From contig DAFD01000005.1 of NCBI GenBank assembly GCA_002497895.1, positions 1-10,540 on the forward strand: 10,540 nt of DNA, written 5' to 3'. The notes under the pieces are model-generated. The model was not told the DNA's origin, made no database searches, and was given only the letters and a program-made list of their open reading frames with translations. The position numbers and the translations under genes were made by a program. The stretch is from Euryarchaeota archaeon UBA175. GTDB lineage: Archaea > Thermoplasmatota > Poseidoniia > Poseidoniales > Thalassarchaeaceae. Within the stretch, counting starts at the first letter, position 1. Every line of letters starts with the position of its first letter. Of this stretch, positions 6,591-10,540 are shown in pieces.

Positions 6591-6833
6591 TCAGCGGGAG
6601 AGTTGGATGTTCACTCCGACCTCAGCGATCTCCTCGATGGGCACAGATAGAAGCCCCTCAACGGTCGGCCAAGGTAGCATCGCTGGGTCAAGATCTGCCT
6701 CCAAAGCGACGAGTAGCGCAGTGATGCTACCAGTCGCCATATCAATTCTGAAATCGGCAAGTACACCGAGTTTGTCAGCGGCTTGATCGACGACATCGCG
6801 CCCGAGAATTTCCCGACCGAATGTTGTCGGCAT
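6591..6833 (-). CDS. PRC-barrel domain protein
   Basis: The 80-residue product is a single PRC-barrel: a G-R-E-ILGRDVVD opening strand pair (6-16), D-KLGVLADFRID (20-31), a M-A-TGSITALLVALE strand (32-45), and a closing VPIEEIAEVG segment (64-73). PRC-barrels are small beta-barrel protein-interaction modules. In archaea they occur in CdvA and in CdpB-type partners of SepF in cell division, as well as in RNA-associated proteins. The ATG at 6833 sits 9 bp after the cdc48 stop. A GAGGTGA Shine-Dalgarno site (6838-6844) overlaps that stop, so the gene is in the cdc48 operon and may encode a Cdc48 adaptor or partner. That link is inferred from position, and the protein shows no targeting signal or membrane helix. 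Confidence 0.88.
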   Translation of the reverse strand: MPTTFGREILGRDVVDQAADKLGVLADFRIDMATGSITALLVALEADLDPAMLPWPTVEGLLSVPIEEIAEVGVNIQLSR

Positions 6834-6837
6834 TTCT

Positions 6838-6844
6838 TCACCTC
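6838..6844 (-). promoter_or_regulatory. Ribosome binding site of the PRC-barrel gene, overlapping the cdc48 stop
   Basis: GAGGTGA on the minus strand shares bases with the TGA of cdc48 (6843-6845) and ends 4 nt before the ATG at 6833. This places the PRC-barrel gene under translational coupling with cdc48. Confidence 0.8.
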
Positions 6845-9068
6845 AAACAGCTTCGATACCAGTGAGCGTGTTGTGTCGGCGGCGAACCGACTCAAGGCCG
6901 CTGGTGAGCATACCTTCCATGCGGCCGTAGTACTCCATCATCTCATCGGTGATGGTGGGGCGCACGCGTGCAATAGCTTCCTCGAATGCCTTCTTGGAGA
7001 CCGACTTACGACCCGCGCGCATAGCGATGAGCGCGGCTTCTCGGCAAACTGATTCAATATCTGCGCCAGTGAAGTTGTCCAATTTTGACGCAAGGTCATC
7101 GATGGAGAACTTGCCCAAAGGCATGTCCTTGGTGTGAATTTTGAGAATCGCCATGCGCGAGTCCGCATCCGGAGGAGGAATGTGCAGGACTCGCTCGAAG
7201 CGACCGCTGCGAAGAAGAGCTGGATCAATCATCTCTGGACGATTGGTCGCTGCTACGACAATTACACCCTCCATCGATTCGACCCCGTCCATACTTGAGA
7301 GCAACTGATTGACGACGCGATTCATCACGTCCGAGCCTTCGCCCGACATCGTGCGTCGAACTCCAGCGATGCTCTCAAATTCATCGAGGAAGATGATTGA
7401 CGGACTCGATTGCTTGGCCTTCTTGAATACCTCACGCACTGCGCGCTCGGATTCTCCAACCCATTTGGAGACCATCTCAGGCCCCTTAATCGAGATGAAA
7501 TTCGCCTTGGCTTCGTTAGCGATTGCCTTAGCAATCAGTGTCTTACCAGTCCCCGGTGCCCCGAATAGAACTATGCCACGCGGAGGTTTAATTCCGAAAT
7601 GTTCGAACATCTCAGGCTGGGTAAGCGGCCATTCGATGCTTTCCTTGAGCCTCTCTTTGACCTCTTTTAGACCACCAACTTGTTCCCAAGAAATCTCGGG
7701 AATCTCGACATAGATCTCGCGGAGAGCACTTGGCTCAATCTCCTTGATGGCTTCACGGAAATCAATCATCTTGACCTCCATCTTTTCAAGGACCTCAGTG
7801 GGAATCTGCTCCTCGTCGAGATCGATTTCTGGCAAATATCGGCGTAGAGCCTTCATCGCTGCCTCGCGCACGAGTGCAGAGATATCTGCGCCGACGAATC
7901 CGTAGGAATTGTCGAGCAGCCAATCCATATCGAAATCATCACTGATTGGCATGCCGCGAGTATGGATATTGAGGATCTCCTCGCGACCATTCTTGTCAGG
8001 AACTCCGATTTCCAACTCACGGTCGAAGCGACCTGGTCGCCTCAACGCTGGGTCGATGGCGTCGCGACGATTTGTCGCTCCGATGACAACGACGTTGTCG
8101 CGGCCCTGCATTCCATCGAGCAAAGTCAGTAATTGGGCGACGACGCGCCGTTCGACCTCACCGGATACATCCTCACGCTTGGGTGCGATTGAATCGAGTT
8201 CATCGATGAAAATGATTGCAGGCGCGTTCGCGGTCGCTTCGTCGAAAATTTCACGCAATTGCTTCTCGCTCTCTCCGTAATACTTGGAGATAATCTCAGG
8301 CCCATTAATCGAAGTGAAGTGAGCCTGAGTCTCAGACGCAACCGCCTTCGCGATGAGTGTTTTTCCAGTACCGGGAGGGCCGTGGAGTAGGACACCACGA
8401 GGTGGGTCGATACCGAGTCTGCGGAATAGAACCGGATGCTTCAGTGGAAGCTCAATCATCTCACGGACTTTTTGCAATTGTTCGCCGATTCCTCCGATGT
8501 CCTCGTAGGTGATGCTTGAGACCTCGGCATCTTCGTCCTCGTCAACCGCTTCCTCCTTGATGATGATCTCAGTGTCGGGCAGAACCTGGACGATTCCCTT
8601 TGGGCTCGTCTGCACAATCTGGAATGGAAGAGCCTCTGCGAAGAGAGTCATGCCCGGGATGAAAATTCGATCTCCAGAGACAACGGGCCTCTTGTTGAGG
8701 CCACGTCGGGCGAAGCCCTCTATTCCGGGGCCGAAACGAACCTTTTGCTGCTTGGCCATGACTGGGCTGAGCACGAGGCGCGAGCAGGGCTGCGCCTCGA
8801 CCTTACGAACCGTGACGCGATCGCCAAGGGAGACGCTCGCGTTCTTACGGATAATTCCGTCAATACGAATCACACCAAGGTTCGCGTCCTCAGGACGACA
8901 GCGCCAGACGATTGCCGCGGTTGACCGCTCGCCTTCAATCTCAATGATATCTCCTGGTTTGAGATTCAATTCGTTGTCGAAGGGCACTCGGGCTCTTCCA
9001 TGACCGACATCGCTCGGGATGGCCTTCGCTACCCTGAGCTTCAATTCCTTATCCGATTCGTCTGCCAT
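6843..9068 (-). CDS. cdc48: Cdc48/VAT AAA+ ATPase (p97 homologue)
   Basis: This 741-residue protein is a full-length archaeal Cdc48, a cytoplasmic hexameric unfoldase that pulls substrates through its pore and often feeds the proteasome. Residues 1-185 are the N-domain (double-psi barrel plus beta clam), with an acidic linker near 172-182. D1 has Walker A GPPGTGKT (230-237), pore loop KYYG (262-265), Walker B IIFIDE (285-290) and arginine fingers R344 and R347. D2 has Walker A GAPGTGKT (503-510), pore loop KWVG (535-538), Walker B IIFLDE (558-563) and R620/R623 in the finger position. Both ATPase modules look active. The C-terminus ends EAV with no terminal hydrophobic-Tyr-X motif. The ATG at 9068 follows a perfect AAGGAGG site. 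The gene leads an operon with the PRC-barrel gene. Confidence 0.98.
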   Translation of the reverse strand: MADESDKELKLRVAKAIPSDVGHGRARVPFDNELNLKPGDIIEIEGERSTAAIVWRCRPEDANLGVIRIDGIIRKNASVSLGDRVTVRKVEAQPCSRLVLSPVMAKQQKVRFGPGIEGFARRGLNKRPVVSGDRIFIPGMTLFAEALPFQIVQTSPKGIVQVLPDTEIIIKEEAVDEDEDAEVSSITYEDIGGIGEQLQKVREMIELPLKHPVLFRRLGIDPPRGVLLHGPPGTGKTLIAKAVASETQAHFTSINGPEIISKYYGESEKQLREIFDEATANAPAIIFIDELDSIAPKREDVSGEVERRVVAQLLTLLDGMQGRDNVVVIGATNRRDAIDPALRRPGRFDRELEIGVPDKNGREEILNIHTRGMPISDDFDMDWLLDNSYGFVGADISALVREAAMKALRRYLPEIDLDEEQIPTEVLEKMEVKMIDFREAIKEIEPSALREIYVEIPEISWEQVGGLKEVKERLKESIEWPLTQPEMFEHFGIKPPRGIVLFGAPGTGKTLIAKAIANEAKANFISIKGPEMVSKWVGESERAVREVFKKAKQSSPSIIFLDEFESIAGVRRTMSGEGSDVMNRVVNQLLSSMDGVESMEGVIVVAATNRPEMIDPALLRSGRFERVLHIPPPDADSRMAILKIHTKDMPLGKFSIDDLASKLDNFTGADIESVCREAALIAMRAGRKSVSKKAFEEAIARVRPTITDEMMEYYGRMEGMLTSGLESVRRRHNTLTGIEAV

Positions 9069-9074
9069 ATCGGG

Positions 9075-9081
9075 CCTCCTT
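9075..9081 (-). promoter_or_regulatory. Shine-Dalgarno site of cdc48
   Basis: AAGGAGG on the minus strand lies 6 nt before the ATG at 9068 and confirms that start codon. cdc48 is therefore read from a leadered transcript. Confidence 0.85.
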
Positions 9082-9274
9082 GCAACCTCTTGTCAGCAAC
9101 GGGGGTTGTTAAACCCACCAATCACACCATGTCGAATCGACCAATCTGGTTATCAGAATAGCCGTATGCGACCTCGCGTAAGCACGACTTGAACAAAACA
9201 TCGTCATATTCGCACCAACCAACTCTTACTCCCTATGCGGTGAGTTCATCAGAGGTTTGCGATTCGCGCGCAAT
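9082..9274. other. Divergent intergenic region between cdc48 and the aldehyde dehydrogenase gene
   Basis: Promoters for both directions must lie here, but I cannot identify clear TATA/BRE pairs. On the minus strand, a GGGTTTAAC near 9108-9116 is a weak TATA candidate about 40 nt before the cdc48 ATG. A short inverted repeat, GGGTT-N4-AACCC (9103-9116), overlaps it and could be an operator. On the plus side there is no Shine-Dalgarno site within 15 nt of the ATG at 9275. I see no ORF or RNA gene in this stretch. Confidence 0.4.
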
Positions 9275-10540
9275 ATGACTCACGTTCTCGAGACCGGTTT
9301 CGAAGAGATGGAAGCGAACAACCCGAACGGATCACCTTCCGTGCGCGGATACAATATCATCAACGGAGAACTCACTCTCGCTAGTGACGGCGCCACATTC
9401 ACCAGCCACAACCCAGCATGGCTCGACGACTGCCTGGGAGAATTTCCGCTTTCGACGAAATCTGATGTTCACGATGCGCTCGCAGCCGCTCGCGCAGCCT
9501 TCCCTGGCTGGGCGGCGACTCCAGCACCGACCCGTGGCCAAGTGATTGGCAACATGGGTCGACTCCTGATGGATCACAAGGACGACATTGTACGGCTACA
9601 AGCACGTGAAATTGGTAAGACTCTGAAAGAGTGCGGTGGCGAAGTCCAAGAAGCGATTGATACCTGCTTATTCTTCCAATCCGAAGGCCGTCGACTCTAC
9701 GGGCAGACGGTCAACTCCGAATTGCCCGACAAGGAACTTTTCACCTACCGCCGCCCACTCGGCGTATGCGGAATCATCAACGCCTGTAATTTCCCATCAG
9801 CAGTTCCATTCTGGAAGATGATTCCAGCAATTATGTGCGGCAATACCTGCGTGTGGAAGTCACCACAAGACGCTCCACTCCTATCATTCGCCCTGACCCG
9901 ACTAATGCACGAGGCAGGACTCCCTGACGGCGTCATCAACCTCATCCACGGCAAGGGCAGCGGCGCAGGCCAGGACCTTGTCGACGCAGTCGACCTCGGC
10001 ATGGTCAACAAGATCTCATTCACTGGCAGCACCCCAGTCGGAAAGATGATCGGCGAGATTTGCGGGCGTAACCTAGTCAGCGCATCACTCGAACTCGGCG
10101 GCAAGAACCCACTCGTCATAATGCCATCCGCGAACCTCGAAAACGCAGTAGAGGGAGCCTATTGGGCCGGCTTCGGAACAGCCGGCCAGCGCTGTACTAG
10201 CCTTGGCAATCTCATCATCCACGAGGACATCTACGACGAATTCGTTGAGCGACTGATGACCAAGGTGAAGGCGACAGCGGTCGGAGACTCAATGCGTCAT
10301 GATGGAGTCCTCTATGGATCCATGCTGTCGGAAAAATACTCCACAGATTTCCTCAAGGGAATCGAGATGTGCGATGCTAGCGGAGCCACGAAACTTTGGG
10401 GCAAAGGGCGCATTACCAACGACAACAAGCCTGAGAACTTCCAAGGCGATGCTAGTGAGGGCGTATACATGTGGCCTCACGTCTACGCCGATGTCACCGA
10501 GGACATGGATTGCTTCCAAGAGGAGATTTTCGGGCCGGTC
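9275..10540 (+). CDS. NAD(P)-dependent aldehyde dehydrogenase (partial, runs off right edge)
   Basis: An open frame from the ATG at 9275 reaches the window end without a stop and gives 422 residues; the family is usually about 480-520, so the last part is missing. It is a soluble aldehyde dehydrogenase that oxidises an aldehyde to an acid with NAD(P). Visible key residues are N172 in C-NFP (oxyanion hole), K195 in VWKSP (cofactor), FTGSTPVG (249-256), the general base E273 in LELGGKNP, the nucleophile C307 in GTAGQRCT, and EEIFGPV (416-422). The CGNTCVWK and GTAGQRCT blocks resemble the ALDH7 (semialdehyde dehydrogenase) group, but the substrate cannot be fixed. An ATG at 9308 is an alternative start. 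No Shine-Dalgarno site precedes 9275, so the transcript may be leaderless. The gene is transcribed divergently from cdc48. Confidence 0.95.
   Translation, partial: MTHVLETGFEEMEANNPNGSPSVRGYNIINGELTLASDGATFTSHNPAWLDDCLGEFPLSTKSDVHDALAAARAAFPGWAATPAPTRGQVIGNMGRLLMDHKDDIVRLQAREIGKTLKECGGEVQEAIDTCLFFQSEGRRLYGQTVNSELPDKELFTYRRPLGVCGIINACNFPSAVPFWKMIPAIMCGNTCVWKSPQDAPLLSFALTRLMHEAGLPDGVINLIHGKGSGAGQDLVDAVDLGMVNKISFTGSTPVGKMIGEICGRNLVSASLELGGKNPLVIMPSANLENAVEGAYWAGFGTAGQRCTSLGNLIIHEDIYDEFVERLMTKVKATAVGDSMRHDGVLYGSMLSEKYSTDFLKGIEMCDASGATKLWGKGRITNDNKPENFQGDASEGVYMWPHVYADVTEDMDCFQEEIFGPV

Noticed and set aside
8509..9003. 164-codon open frame on the plus strand, antisense to cdc48
   Set aside because: It is serine- and arginine-rich with no domain and mirrors the codon pattern of the opposite gene, so it is a shadow of cdc48. 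The frames at 7309-7713 and 7909-8280 are rejected for the same reason.
9332..10119. Minus-strand open frames across the aldehyde dehydrogenase region
   Set aside because: The plus-strand frame is uninterrupted for 422 codons and contains the catalytic Asn, Glu and Cys motifs, so the minus-strand frames are shadows.
1..10540. Mobile element, CRISPR array or defence island
   Set aside because: No transposase, integrase, regularly spaced repeat or known defence gene was seen; the genes are core metabolism, tRNA modification, protein quality control and envelope functions.

Overview
The window is a dense stretch of an archaeal genome with mixed GC, almost no spacers and several overlapping genes. 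The markers are an archaeal-type Cdc48 (N-domain plus two AAA modules), a TtuA/Ncs6-type tRNA thiolase, an aspartate carbamoyltransferase with a separate PyrI chain, a small PRC-barrel protein and a DUF58/DUF4350 membrane cluster. The gene content and the acidic, calcium-loop-like extracytoplasmic protein would fit a marine euryarchaeon (Thermoplasmatota, Marine Group II/Poseidoniales). That placement is an inference; no rRNA or other taxonomic marker is present.

Layout. Positions 1-958 (+) hold the last codons of pyrB, complete pyrI and an OsmC-family gene, each overlapping the next by 4 nt. The OsmC gene overlaps the 3' end of a tRNA 2-thiolation gene (951-1958, -) by 8 bp. A short divergent spacer leads to a small two-helix membrane protein (about 2064-2315, +). 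Positions 2351-6567 (-) are a three-gene membrane operon, read from right to left: a DUF4350-like protein with two membrane anchors and calcium-loop-like motifs, a DUF58 protein, and an unrecognised protein with about eight membrane helices. Positions 6591-9068 (-) are cdc48 followed by a tightly coupled PRC-barrel gene. A 206-bp divergent spacer separates cdc48 from an aldehyde dehydrogenase gene (9275 onward, +) that runs off the right edge.

How the genes may work together. PyrB and PyrI form the regulated enzyme for the first committed step of pyrimidine synthesis. The DUF4350-DUF58-membrane trio resembles the MoxR/DUF58 (Bat-like) envelope clusters, but no MoxR ATPase is present in the window; the only AAA ATPase nearby is Cdc48, in the preceding transcription unit. 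Translation signals are mixed. Several internal operon genes have strong Shine-Dalgarno sites (cdc48, the PRC-barrel gene, the eight-helix gene, pyrI), while the aldehyde dehydrogenase and small membrane genes have none and may be leaderless.

I see no rRNA, tRNA, CRISPR array, transposon or phage gene. The best candidate for an under-described system is the DUF4350-DUF58-membrane operon with its inverted-repeat-rich upstream region.
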